This document shows, in pieces, positions 21,662 to 30,167 of a stretch of 32,122 bases of DNA (its first letter is position 1; each line of letters begins with the position of its first letter). Source of the stretch: JBAYJY01 sp041664945 (GTDB lineage Bacteria; UBP15; UBA6099). The stretch spans positions 1 to 32,122 of the forward strand of contig JBAYJY010000036.1 of NCBI GenBank assembly GCA_041664945.1, given 5' to 3'. The notes beneath the pieces were generated by a model that saw only the letters and a list, made by a program, of their open reading frames with translations, made no database searches and was not told where the DNA came from. A program made the translations under genes and the position numbers.

Positions 21662-21695
21662 AAAAACCGCGGCGTGAAAAACCACCGCGGTTTTT
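21662..21695 (-). terminator. Strong intrinsic terminator of the FN3/dockerin gene
   Basis: AAAAACCGCGG (21662-21672) and CCGCGGTTTTT (21685-21695) form a perfect 11-bp stem with a 12-nt loop, 23 bp after the stop of the leftward secreted-protein gene. Because both sides carry A/T runs, it can also end rightward transcripts from the AsmA-like gene. Confidence 0.85.
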
Positions 21696-21717
21696 AAGTT
21701 TGTCAGTTCAAACAGTG

Positions 21718-24700
21718 TTATTGCGTGCAGCTCTTCGGACAGCATGTCGGCAGCGCATCGTATTTTGCGCTGCAAAGATTGGCTGTCCCAATCTTGCCGC
21801 CTGTGAGCTGACTGGAATCCGCGATAACTTTATTGAAATTCTTCTTAACGACTGCGAGGTCGGAAAGGCCAACGATGCCGTCCATGTTGAAGTCCGCCCA
21901 CGGTCTGTAACACATCGGATAGGGAGCGGTCTTGCCCGCGCCGAACGCCTTCTTGATGGCGCCCAGATCGGCGATGTTAACAACGCCGTCGCAGTTGGGG
22001 TTGCCCATTTCTCCGCCGCCGCCGCCGCTCGCTGAATCAGGAATTTCAGATGCATTTATAGAGACCTTGGCCGCGGTCGCCTTCTTAAGATCGAGTCCGG
22101 CTTTAAGTTCAACTATGCAGTCTGTCTCGGTCTTTTCCTTGCACAGTTTCACGCTGAAATAGCTGTCAACTTGCGCAAGCGGTATCTTGGCGAGGACTTT
22201 ATAGGTGTGCCCTGTCGTGCCTTCAACAGCCTTGAATGTCGGCACCGCGCCGGTTTCGGTAATGCTTCTCTCATCAATTGGCGTGGTAGGAGCCGCCGCG
22301 TCAACCAATTGTACAGTCACGCCTGACAACGGAACTTCAGTTTTCTTGAATGCGCCGTTTTTGCAGTCTGTGCCTTCTGTGCATGCTTCCAAAACATACT
22401 TCTTAAACACTGACGTTCCGAAATCAAGTGTTATGACGCAATCAGACGGAATCGGATCTTCAGAACAATGAGGGACGATCGCAGGTCCAATTGTAATCGC
22501 ATTCGACATAGTCGCTTTGGATTCATCGCATCCGCCGGCGCCGGTGTATGTGACTCCCAATTGCCAGAGCTTTTTCGATGCCGTTTTAAGATCGGTGAAT
22601 GTGAGTTCAGTCCCGTATTTCTGCAAAGGATTGGTCTCGCCGTCCGGGGTTTTGAGAGCCGTGCATGAAGATGCCGCCGATGAGCTGCAAAGGTATATCT
22701 TATATCCTTCGCCAGCGCCATAAGTTCCGGTGTCGGTGGAGGCTTTTTCATAGCTCACCTTGGCGCCCTGCTGGCTGTTGTATTCTACGGCGCTGAATGT
22801 TCCGGGAGCAGCGCACATGTTGCCGGCGGTAATTTCTATGCAGTTGGACTTGTCGGAAGCCTCAAACTTCGCGCTTACGTTGCCTGAAGCGTCTTTCGCG
22901 GTCACACAGTATGAGTAAGTCAATCCGTCCGTGACCGTGCCGTCTTCAAAATAAAGGTTGGAGGTGTCAACCGCAGCAGGGTCATCAATTGCCGTGAACT
23001 CCGCCGCTGTGTCGCAGACTGTAAAATCGCCGACGCATTTATATACCGAATAAACCGGCGTGTTTTTGTCGACAACCGCAGTCCATTTCGGCATGCACAA
23101 CCCGGAGCCGTGTTCTTCAGTAACCACCGGCTTGGCGGGCGGAAGCGTATCTTGAGGAGTGCATTCAACCGCTGCCGGAACCGGGAGCGCTCTTGACATC
23201 AGTCCCGCGGCGTCATATCCGTAAACGCGGTAGCAGTATTTAACGCCGTTGGTCAGATCGTATGAGCCGCTCTGAAGCTTCTTTCCGTCTGTATACGAAG
23301 GGTTGCTGCTTACGCCCGACGAGCCGACTTCCGGGTTGGTGTCCGAGGGTTCCGGCACCGGAGTTGTCGCGCAGTTGCCTCCGATAGCCTCTCTGCGCGC
23401 CACTTTGTAGCCCATGAGTTCCAGCGCTTCCGGGAAGTCGCAATTGGCGAAGGTTCCTTCGGGTTCCGGCGGATTGTTCTCGCCCTCGCAAATCTTATTC
23501 CATTCGAGCTTGCACTTGTTGCCTTCCGGTTCAGGGGTGGCCAATATCTCGCCGCCTGTGCCCTGGTTAGCCGGCCATAATGGCGCGTTAAGATGCGGTG
23601 TTGTGTCAACGAACACGCATTTCCTGTAAGTCGCCAATGTGCTGAAGCTGCTGCAGTTGGGGTCTGTGCCTGGCTTGTTCGGGCAAGTCGCGGTGACTTT
23701 GCAGTTATCGCAGGCATCAACGAAGAAGCACCACCATGCCGGGCTGGATCCGAAAGCCGTGTTGTTGGAATATTTCAGCGTGTCCGGAGACGCCGGATGC
23801 GTCATGGTCGTAAGTTTATTGTAGAGATTGCCGGTTCCGGAGGATTTATTCTCGCAGTCGACGCTTTCAATGTCGCGTTTGCAGGCATAGAAATTATAGT
23901 TGAACATATCGGTTTCAGAGTTTGGCTGCCATGTTGCGTTTATGCCGAGGACGCCGCTCTGGAGCGTTATGCCGAGGGTATCGACCTGTCCGGGAGCTTT
24001 AAGATCCTGAGGCACGCATGTCGTGTTGGTCCAGCCTGACTCGTTGGCGCCGATATCGATCGCCTGCACCTGATAGGTGTATGTGGTTCCGTTTGCGAGA
24101 GCCTCGCTGTTGTCAGTATAGCTCGTGCCGAGAATAGTCGAATTATTCAGCGGCAGAGTTACGCCGACGCGTTTGATGTTATAACCATATAGAGTCGGGT
24201 CGGCCGGGTCGGCAACCCAGTTGCAGAAGCACTTCTTCTCGCTGCCGTCAGGCGTTCCGCAACTGAAGGTGGCTGCGGTAGGCGCTGTCGGCGGCTTCCA
24301 GTCCTCGACACGGCAGGTAGTCGCCGCCCAATCCTTCTGTAACGTTTCTTTCGGCACAGCGGCGCTGCTTAAACTTGAAATGAAGAAATAAAGGGTTTGC
24401 CCTTCGAGACTTGTAGAAGCCACATTCTTTGTCTTCGAATATGTCGCGCCCGGAAGTCCTGTTTCGGTTATGTCCAGCGACGGGTCGTAAACCGCCGTGG
24501 TTCTATTGTTTGTCGTGCTGACATAAATCTTGTATTTAGCAGTGAATGAAACGTCAGGCGAAGGAAGGACATCGATCACACAATCGTTGCCTCCGGCAGG
24601 TTTCACGGCGCTCTTCGCGCAAGCGTATGAAGTCCCGGTTCCGTTGGCCTTGCAGGTTGTCTGCTGAATAATCGGCGGCGCAGGTTCAGCGGGCTCCTGA

Positions 24701-26040
24701 ACTTTGGCCTGTTTTGTGTTCTTTACCATCATGAGGCCCGCCGAGAGATCCACGATCCAGAATGCGGTGCCGCCGGAGAGATTAATTTCGCCTGTCAGGA
24801 ACAGCATGCGGAGTTGGCCGGAGGTAGCTCCTAAAATCACCTTGTTTCCGGTTTTTGTCGTCACGGCATTCTTTGCGATGAATTTCAGATGATGCTGTGC
24901 AGTGTCGAATCCGATCTTAAGTTTCGGTTCGCCTTCGTTACCAACGACAATTTTGCATCCGAGTATATCGCTTGTGTTTGGATTCGAAACGCACTCGCCG
25001 TCCCAGAGAACGTTGACGAGATTCTTGTCAGCGCCGGACGCTTCAGGGGCATACGTTATAGCGAAAACGTTGGGGAAATAAATGTCGCCGGGGTTCGGGT
25101 CAAGGATATCCGGGTTGAAGAACATCATCAGATAACCTTCAATGGGGCCCGAACTTGAAGAGGGCGGCCCGCCTTTAAGGCGAATTTTCGCGCAGATGAC
25201 ATCGTCTGACGGAAGGTCGACAAAACCTTTTCCCGCTCCTGCGGAGAAGCCGAGAAAATCTGTATTTTCCTGGCCTGAAATAGGAACCTGCGTTCCGTTC
25301 GCCGCAGGCGCTCCGCATGTGTCGCCCTCTCGGTCGTTGACCGCGTAATCAGCGGAGAAGCATGTCGGTTTAGCATTCACATTTATCGCGCATTGTTCGT
25401 ATCCGTTTGCAACCGCGCAGTTGTCAATCGCAGGCGTTTCGTATGTCGTGTTCCATGATGCGAGGCTCGTGCAAGGCACCTTTTCACTGTCCGGCATCAT
25501 TGATATGACGTTCCCGCGGCTGTCGGCCGCTATGATGTAATAGTATATAACGTCATCCATGACGAATCCATCCAAGGGTATCGTTCCTTTGAATTTGCCC
25601 GTCGTGGTATCGTATGCCATCGACACGGAATTCGTGTCTGCAATCTCGCCTTCTTTATAGTAGTACAGCATCGGGTTCTGTGCGCCCGAAATCTTGCAGA
25701 TGGCATCCGGCATGCCCGGCACGCCGTTTGCGTTCGGAATACATGGCGGGTTGGGCGATACTCCAGTATCGGTCACCATCGTCCATTCGCTCATTTCGCA
25801 GTCCGTGCGGTCGCAGGTCGCGCCGCAGCATGCTTTCTGCTGCAAGTCGCCTCTGATCGTGGCGAATACTGAAAAACTTGCAGCGCCGCCCACCGCCGTC
25901 GAGTTCGTTACGTCAGTCAATATCGGCGTGAAAGGAATCGTCGGTATTTTGAATGTAAATGCCACATCGCCAGCGTGCGCTTGACTCGACGCCAACGCCA
26001 GACCGAGAACTAACATTACTGTTAAATAGAATTTTTTCAT
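21718..26040 (-). CDS. Large secreted fibronectin-III / dockerin protein
   Basis: A 1440-residue exported protein. Residues 1-23 are a Sec signal peptide ending AHA. The N-terminal about 560 residues are Cys-containing, beta-rich and unrecognised. From about 580 to 1190 there are roughly five fibronectin-III-like modules with the usual Y-x-Y and TxYTYQVQAIDIGANESG endings, unusually rich in cysteines that may form disulfides. Residues about 1346-1402 form a type I dockerin: two Ca-binding F-hand repeats (NCDGVVNIADLGAIKKAF and DFNMDGIVGLSDLAVVKKNF). A short Cys-rich tail follows. No catalytic domain is recognised. It is probably an extracellular binding or scaffold protein; dockerins also occur without cohesins. 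GGGGGA precedes the ATG, and a strong terminator follows. Confidence 0.85.
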   Translation of the reverse strand: MKKFYLTVMLVLGLALASSQAHAGDVAFTFKIPTIPFTPILTDVTNSTAVGGAASFSVFATIRGDLQQKACCGATCDRTDCEMSEWTMVTDTGVSPNPPCIPNANGVPGMPDAICKISGAQNPMLYYYKEGEIADTNSVSMAYDTTTGKFKGTIPLDGFVMDDVIYYYIIAADSRGNVISMMPDSEKVPCTSLASWNTTYETPAIDNCAVANGYEQCAINVNAKPTCFSADYAVNDREGDTCGAPAANGTQVPISGQENTDFLGFSAGAGKGFVDLPSDDVICAKIRLKGGPPSSSSGPIEGYLMMFFNPDILDPNPGDIYFPNVFAITYAPEASGADKNLVNVLWDGECVSNPNTSDILGCKIVVGNEGEPKLKIGFDTAQHHLKFIAKNAVTTKTGNKVILGATSGQLRMLFLTGEINLSGGTAFWIVDLSAGLMMVKNTKQAKVQEPAEPAPPIIQQTTCKANGTGTSYACAKSAVKPAGGNDCVIDVLPSPDVSFTAKYKIYVSTTNNRTTAVYDPSLDITETGLPGATYSKTKNVASTSLEGQTLYFFISSLSSAAVPKETLQKDWAATTCRVEDWKPPTAPTAATFSCGTPDGSEKKCFCNWVADPADPTLYGYNIKRVGVTLPLNNSTILGTSYTDNSEALANGTTYTYQVQAIDIGANESGWTNTTCVPQDLKAPGQVDTLGITLQSGVLGINATWQPNSETDMFNYNFYACKRDIESVDCENKSSGTGNLYNKLTTMTHPASPDTLKYSNNTAFGSSPAWWCFFVDACDNCKVTATCPNKPGTDPNCSSFSTLATYRKCVFVDTTPHLNAPLWPANQGTGGEILATPEPEGNKCKLEWNKICEGENNPPEPEGTFANCDFPEALELMGYKVARREAIGGNCATTPVPEPSDTNPEVGSSGVSSNPSYTDGKKLQSGSYDLTNGVKYCYRVYGYDAAGLMSRALPVPAAVECTPQDTLPPAKPVVTEEHGSGLCMPKWTAVVDKNTPVYSVYKCVGDFTVCDTAAEFTAIDDPAAVDTSNLYFEDGTVTDGLTYSYCVTAKDASGNVSAKFEASDKSNCIEITAGNMCAAPGTFSAVEYNSQQGAKVSYEKASTDTGTYGAGEGYKIYLCSSSAASSCTALKTPDGETNPLQKYGTELTFTDLKTASKKLWQLGVTYTGAGGCDESKATMSNAITIGPAIVPHCSEDPIPSDCVITLDFGTSVFKKYVLEACTEGTDCKNGAFKKTEVPLSGVTVQLVDAAAPTTPIDERSITETGAVPTFKAVEGTTGHTYKVLAKIPLAQVDSYFSVKLCKEKTETDCIVELKAGLDLKKATAAKVSINASEIPDSASGGGGGEMGNPNCDGVVNIADLGAIKKAFGAGKTAPYPMCYRPWADFNMDGIVGLSDLAVVKKNFNKVIADSSQLTGGKIGTANLCSAKYDALPTCCPKSCTQ

Positions 26041-26244
26041 TATGAATCCCCCTATTACTTATACATTTTATCTTTTTGCTTAGGCCGCGTCAATTTGTTC
26101 ACACAAATCGGTTTTGGCTTTCATCCTTGTTATTATCAAAATATGTGCCATTCGCCTTATTTGTTCGCGAATATTATATTCGCATTAATAAAGGCTTTTT
26201 TAAATTTGTTGTTTTCGCCGATTTCTCCTGTGGAGTCAAAAAGC

Positions 26245-26282
26245 GTGGCTTTTTTACCACAGGTGTGGCTTTTTTACCACAG
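26245..26282. repeat. Tandem 20-bp repeat of two short hairpins
   Basis: GTGGCTTTTTTACCACAG occurs at 26245-26262 and again at 26265-26282. Each copy can fold as a GTGG/CCAC hairpin with a T-rich loop. It lies in the AT-rich gap between the FN3 protein promoter region and the stop of the receiver-HATPase gene. It could be a weak terminator or a recent slippage duplication. Confidence 0.6.
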
Positions 26283-26305
26283 TTGTATGAATTATATTCT
26301 AAAGT

Positions 26306-27223
26306 TTATATCTGATTGATAAGTAGCGGCTTGCCGTCGATATAGTCTTTTTTAAAGTACATTATCAATATGACTTCGGTCTTTTTGTCCGGTTCGATAT
26401 TGACGACAACCTTGTCGCAGAGGTAGCGGGTCAGATAGATGCCGCGGCCGCCGGATGCGATCAGATCCTCGGGCGTGGGGTTTACGCCTTTGTTCAGTTG
26501 CGCGAGAACTTTTTCCTTCGAGAGGGAACCGCTGGCGTCGAGGATAAGGACAACGAGTTTTTCGCTGTCTATGCCATAGGAAATATAGACTTCCTCGTTT
26601 TCCTTGAGTTTAACGTTCGAGCCTTTTTCGTAGCCGTACGCATGGTATATGGCGTTAGTGCCCATCTCGACCAGGCCCGTTTTTAACCCGTAAATCTTGT
26701 CCTCGTCGAGATAATCGGCTGAGTAATCGAGGATTTCCTGAACGGCGGTTTTGAGCATTCTTGTTTCGGTAATTTTGACAGTTTTAATTTCTCGGGAGCC
26801 TTCGAGATGGCTTTCTATGCCGAAAATGTTCGAACCGGTGATCAGATTATCAATTGTTTTAATAATATCCGCCGGCGCGTCCATTTTGCAGATGATGTTA
26901 TAGACGCCCCTTTCGAGGGCCATTTTGATGTAATCGTCGACATTAAAGCCGGTGATCATACCGACTTTAGCGTCCGGGTCCGCCTTTTTAATAGCTTCTA
27001 TAGTGCCGAAGCCGTCGAGGCCGGGCATATTGATGTCGGTGAGAACGAAGTTGAAGCGGGGGCCGCCGGAGGCGAGATTGTTTTTAAATATCTCTATCGC
27101 TTCTTCGCCGGAAGCGGCAAATTCGGCTAAATAGTCCTTTTTCTTTGAAAAGATGTCCTCAAAAAAGGCGCGGACTGATCTTGAGTCGTCAACTACGAGA
27201 ATGTGTTTTTTGGCGTGCTTCAT
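26306..27223 (-). CDS. Receiver-HATPase fusion, RsbW-like anti-sigma kinase
   Basis: A 305-residue cytoplasmic protein. Residues 7-125 are a receiver domain with Asp12/Asp13, phospho-acceptor Asp63 (LTDINMPGLDG), Thr91 (MITGF) and Lys113. Residues about 150-290 are a GHKL ATPase of the RsbW/SpoIIAB type: N-box with Glu186 and Asn190 (EMGTNAIYHAYG), DASGS (229-233) and SGGRGIYL (257-264). The order suggests that phosphorylation by an unseen histidine kinase controls a serine kinase acting on an STAS protein. The STAS gene lies directly upstream (27317-27619), so together they form a partner-switching module. No PP2C phosphatase or sigma factor is present nearby. Confidence 0.85.
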   Translation of the reverse strand: MKHAKKHILVVDDSRSVRAFFEDIFSKKKDYLAEFAASGEEAIEIFKNNLASGGPRFNFVLTDINMPGLDGFGTIEAIKKADPDAKVGMITGFNVDDYIKMALERGVYNIICKMDAPADIIKTIDNLITGSNIFGIESHLEGSREIKTVKITETRMLKTAVQEILDYSADYLDEDKIYGLKTGLVEMGTNAIYHAYGYEKGSNVKLKENEEVYISYGIDSEKLVVLILDASGSLSKEKVLAQLNKGVNPTPEDLIASGGRGIYLTRYLCDKVVVNIEPDKKTEVILIMYFKKDYIDGKPLLINQI

Positions 27224-27316
27224 TTCACGTCCGGGTCTTGGAGCAAGCGGCCCCGAAGGCCCTGCAATCCGAGAATTGTTCAGAACAAAAGAAACTGATG
27301 GTCCGAGTCGTAAGCG

Positions 27317-27619
27317 TCAGCGAATCGCGATAATCTTATCGAGCCGGGTAGCCTTGAGAACCTTTCGAATGTCGTTGTTGATATTCATAAGGGCAAACTT
27401 GCCGCCTTTTTCGGAGATTCCCGCGGCGATCTTGTTGAACATGCCGAGCGTCATGCTGTAGAGCGTCTGGACGTTCGTCAGATCGAGCACGATCTCCTTA
27501 GCGCCGGCGTTAATCTCTTCCACTATTCTCGCTTCCACCTCTTTGTAGTTGTCGAAGTGGATTTCCTCTTCGGGCTTTACAAAAACAGTGGCGCCTTCCC
27601 GGGTCACGTTGATTTCCAT
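27317..27619 (-). CDS. STAS-domain anti-anti-sigma factor
   Basis: A 100-residue single STAS domain, the usual size of SpoIIAA/RsbV proteins. The conserved segment reads LDLTNVQTLYSMTLGM; Ser55 occupies the position phosphorylated in SpoIIAA-type proteins, although the canonical DS[ST]GLG is altered to YSMTLG. The start at MEINVT is chosen for the nearby AAAGGAACAGGA; an earlier ATG at 27652 adds unrelated residues. About 90 bp separate it from the receiver-HATPase gene, which is its likely kinase and binding partner. It may act on a sigma factor or on another target such as a motility or exopolysaccharide system. Confidence 0.87.
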   Translation of the reverse strand: MEINVTREGATVFVKPEEEIHFDNYKEVEARIVEEINAGAKEIVLDLTNVQTLYSMTLGMFNKIAAGISEKGGKFALMNINNDIRKVLKATRLDKIIAIR

Positions 27620-27695
27620 CAGTCCTGTTCCTTTCTGTACTAATTCCCACAATTAAACAGTATTAAACATTTTATAAAAATTTCAATTTTCTTTT

Positions 27696-28685
27696 TTAAT
27701 TCAATCGCGGCAGCGGAACGTCGCGTTCTTCCCTGCTTAGTTTCTTCCATGCCGTCGCGGCTTCTTTTCCGGCTGTTTCTTCCGGCACTATCAGTATAAC
27801 CGATTTCGAGTGAACCTCGATGTCTATCGGAGTCTGGCCCATCACTTCGCCGTCGACATGGTACCATGCGTTGGGAACTGTCTCGATGTGCATTTTCTTT
27901 ACCCGGCAGTGGGCCGCGCTGAACCTGTCTATGGATCTGTAGTAATCGCGCCGCCCCTTGATGAAATTCAGAACCAGTTCGCCGATGCCGATGGGCGATT
28001 TGTGCTGAAAAATGCAAACATCGAGGAAGCCGTCCTTTATGGCGAACCGGGACCTGATGCCGAGGAATCCGTCGAAGCTCGTTGCGTTTCCCACAACCGT
28101 GTTGAATGTCGAGAAGGTCATCTCCTGCTCGTCGTCGAACATGATCTTCATTATCTGGCGGCCCTTGTCGAACGCCTGCTGGAACGCGGCTATGACATAA
28201 GCCAGAACTCCGAAATATTTCTTGATTTTCGGGTTCACGAGATGAGCGATCTTCGCCTCGATCCCGACGCCGCACATCCATATATAATAGCGGTCGTTGG
28301 CCTTGCCGGCGTCAACCTCGACGGGAATGCCCTCAAGAATAGTCCTGCATGCGATGTCGAAGTTGGACGAGATTTTGACTTCCGAGCAAAAAACGTTCGT
28401 GCTTCCGTTGGCGATGATGCCCATTCTGGCGCCGGAATGAGCCATGCCGTTGACTACTTCGTTCACCGTGCCGTCGCCGCCGGCTGCAACGACGGCGTAA
28501 TACTGGCCCGTCTTCGCAGCTTCAGCCGCGAGCTCCGCCGCGTGCATCGCTCTCTCTGTCACCCCGAACGCCACTTCAACCTCAGGGTCGCATGCCTTAA
28601 AGCTTTTTTCAATTTCCTGCTTTGAGAAGTCGAGTCCGCGCCGGCCGGCTTTCCCGTTTAATACGACATAAATTTTTCTTCCCAT
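27696..28685 (-). CDS. Diacylglycerol-kinase-family lipid kinase
   Basis: A 329-residue soluble protein of the DagK/YegS/BmrU family. The catalytic-domain signature AAGGDGTVNEVVNG (68-80) and the N-terminal nucleotide-binding start (VVLNGKAG, 7-14) are clear. A C-terminal beta-rich domain has the family's DGE segment (WYHVDGEVMG, about 280-289). It would transfer the gamma-phosphate of ATP to a lipid such as diacylglycerol or a related lipid; the substrate cannot be read from sequence. It is followed by the STAS gene in the same direction after a gap of about 75 bp; a functional link is not evident. Confidence 0.88.
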   Translation of the reverse strand: MGRKIYVVLNGKAGRRGLDFSKQEIEKSFKACDPEVEVAFGVTERAMHAAELAAEAAKTGQYYAVVAAGGDGTVNEVVNGMAHSGARMGIIANGSTNVFCSEVKISSNFDIACRTILEGIPVEVDAGKANDRYYIWMCGVGIEAKIAHLVNPKIKKYFGVLAYVIAAFQQAFDKGRQIMKIMFDDEQEMTFSTFNTVVGNATSFDGFLGIRSRFAIKDGFLDVCIFQHKSPIGIGELVLNFIKGRRDYYRSIDRFSAAHCRVKKMHIETVPNAWYHVDGEVMGQTPIDIEVHSKSVILIVPEETAGKEAATAWKKLSREERDVPLPRLN

Positions 28686-28964
28686 AACTCACCATTTGTA
28701 GGAAATTTTGAAACTGCAAAAAGAAATTCTACCATAAAATATTAGTTTTTCTACTCATTTTCTAAAAATCACGGCCAGACATCGCCAGGCGCCAGGGATA
28801 GTAAACTCTTTTACTTGTGCGATACAGGACGGCATTACCGGGTTTTATGTCAATAAAATCAACCCGCAACGCTCCATTGGCGTATGTGAGTTATGATACG
28901 GAGTTATTCGCCAATTTGCAGCATTTTGATTATAATTTATAAAAACAGGCAGCGAGGCGATGAT

Positions 28965-29174
28965 ATGAAAATAAGCGCGCGAAATACTCTTAAAGGAAAA
29001 GTGAAGAGCATTAACGACGGAGCGGTGAACAGCGAAGTGACGATTGAACTTCCGGGCGGAACGGAAGTCGTATCGATCATCACGAAAACATCAGCGCACA
29101 ATCTCGGCCTTGAGGTCGGCAAAGAAGTTTACGCGGTTGTAAAAGCCTCGAACGTGATGATTGCGGTGGATTAA
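28965..29174 (+). CDS. Molbindin-like (TOBE/Mop) molybdate or tungstate binding protein
   Basis: A 69-residue single Mop/TOBE domain: SARNTLKGKVKSINDGAVNS, EVTIELPGG, SIITKTSAHNLGLEVGKEV and YAVVKASNVMIAV follow the family pattern closely. Molbindins oligomerise and bind oxyanions (molybdate or tungstate) in the cytoplasm for storage or sensing. The ATG at 28965 has GAGG 7 nt upstream; a TATAAT at 28931-28936 may be its -10 box. It is isolated on the plus strand and converges with the DUF4340 gene. The AOR at 14613-16424 is a natural user of the metal, though the two genes are far apart. Confidence 0.87.
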   Translation: MKISARNTLKGKVKSINDGAVNSEVTIELPGGTEVVSIITKTSAHNLGLEVGKEVYAVVKASNVMIAVD

Positions 29175-29198
29175 AACAGAGGCAGACGCAGTTTGTTA

Positions 29199-30167
29199 TC
29201 AAATCATTGAAGCAGCTTTTCGGAACTCATCAATTTTCTCTATCAGCGCGGGTTCGACCCGGTATATTTCGTTTCGTCCGGCGTTCCTGACGAACAGCAA
29301 GCCTCCGGATTCGCTCCCTATCTCAAGCTTCATCGGAGCGCCTTTATTCATTTTGACTTCAATTTTATATTTCGGGTTGTCGAGGCCGTAATCAGCAAGG
29401 TTAGCGGCTGGATTGTCTACAATCTCCTTCGCTTCCGTGAATGCCGCCCCGCTAAGCAGCGCATCCGCAGACATCTCGCAATCGGCAGTCGCCCGATTCT
29501 CAAACCGCCATTCCGGAAGGCGCTTTCCTTTTTCATTCTTCTTCGACTGCGTTCGCGAGCAAACTGTTTCGCGGCCGCCGCCGGCGACGGAAACCGCCTC
29601 CACGTCGCTTCGAATATAATTCTCAAGAATGCTGCGGTCCCGCAACTCCAGAACGCTTTTCCCGAACGCGGATAATGAGATTCCGGAAACAATGTATACC
29701 GCAGGGCCGCCCGCGCGCATAAGGTAATAGTTTTCGCTCATCGGCGTCTTGCCGCCGACTGACAGCGACACTTTTTTGCCGCCCTTCAGAGTAGCTTCGA
29801 TTTTCAGGCTTGGCCTGTCCAGCCCGAAGTCGCCCGGCTTCAGGCCGCTGCCCGCCACGCGGCTTTCAGCCCTGAAGTCCGCAAGCGTATTCGTTATTGA
29901 TTCCATCGCGATCATGTCGCCGCGAGCGGCGACGGGCGATTTCATCCGCCATAGGCCGTCCGGCGCTTTCGCCATTATGATCGCGCCGTTTCCGCCCTCA
30001 ATTTTAACGCGCTCGATCCGATCCGCCCTGGCCTCTAAAACGACCGGTTTCTTTGCATCCTCAAGGCGTTGCATGCGCGTCGGGCCGTTCTCGAAATTCT
30101 TGATATAATACAACAGCCCGACAAACGCGGCCGCCAGCGCGAACATTGTGACTACTCGCTTATTCAC
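29199..30167 (-). CDS. DUF4340 domain protein of a Gld-type ABC system
   Basis: A 322-residue protein with an N-terminal TM anchor (about 7-24; MFALAAAFVGLLYYI). The exported part has the DUF4340 repeat character (RIERVKIEGGNGAIIMAKAP, LKPGDFGLDRPSLKIEATLKG and, later, LADYGLDNPKYKIEVKMNKG), so the domain appears twice. It starts with GTG, overlapping the stop of the GldG-like gene as GTGA, and is therefore translationally coupled to it. DUF4340 proteins regularly accompany GldG-type proteins; their function is unknown, perhaps in an envelope export or assembly system. Confidence 0.85.
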   Translation of the reverse strand: MNKRVVTMFALAAAFVGLLYYIKNFENGPTRMQRLEDAKKPVVLEARADRIERVKIEGGNGAIIMAKAPDGLWRMKSPVAARGDMIAMESITNTLADFRAESRVAGSGLKPGDFGLDRPSLKIEATLKGGKKVSLSVGGKTPMSENYYLMRAGGPAVYIVSGISLSAFGKSVLELRDRSILENYIRSDVEAVSVAGGGRETVCSRTQSKKNEKGKRLPEWRFENRATADCEMSADALLSGAAFTEAKEIVDNPAANLADYGLDNPKYKIEVKMNKGAPMKLEIGSESGGLLFVRNAGRNEIYRVEPALIEKIDEFRKAASMI

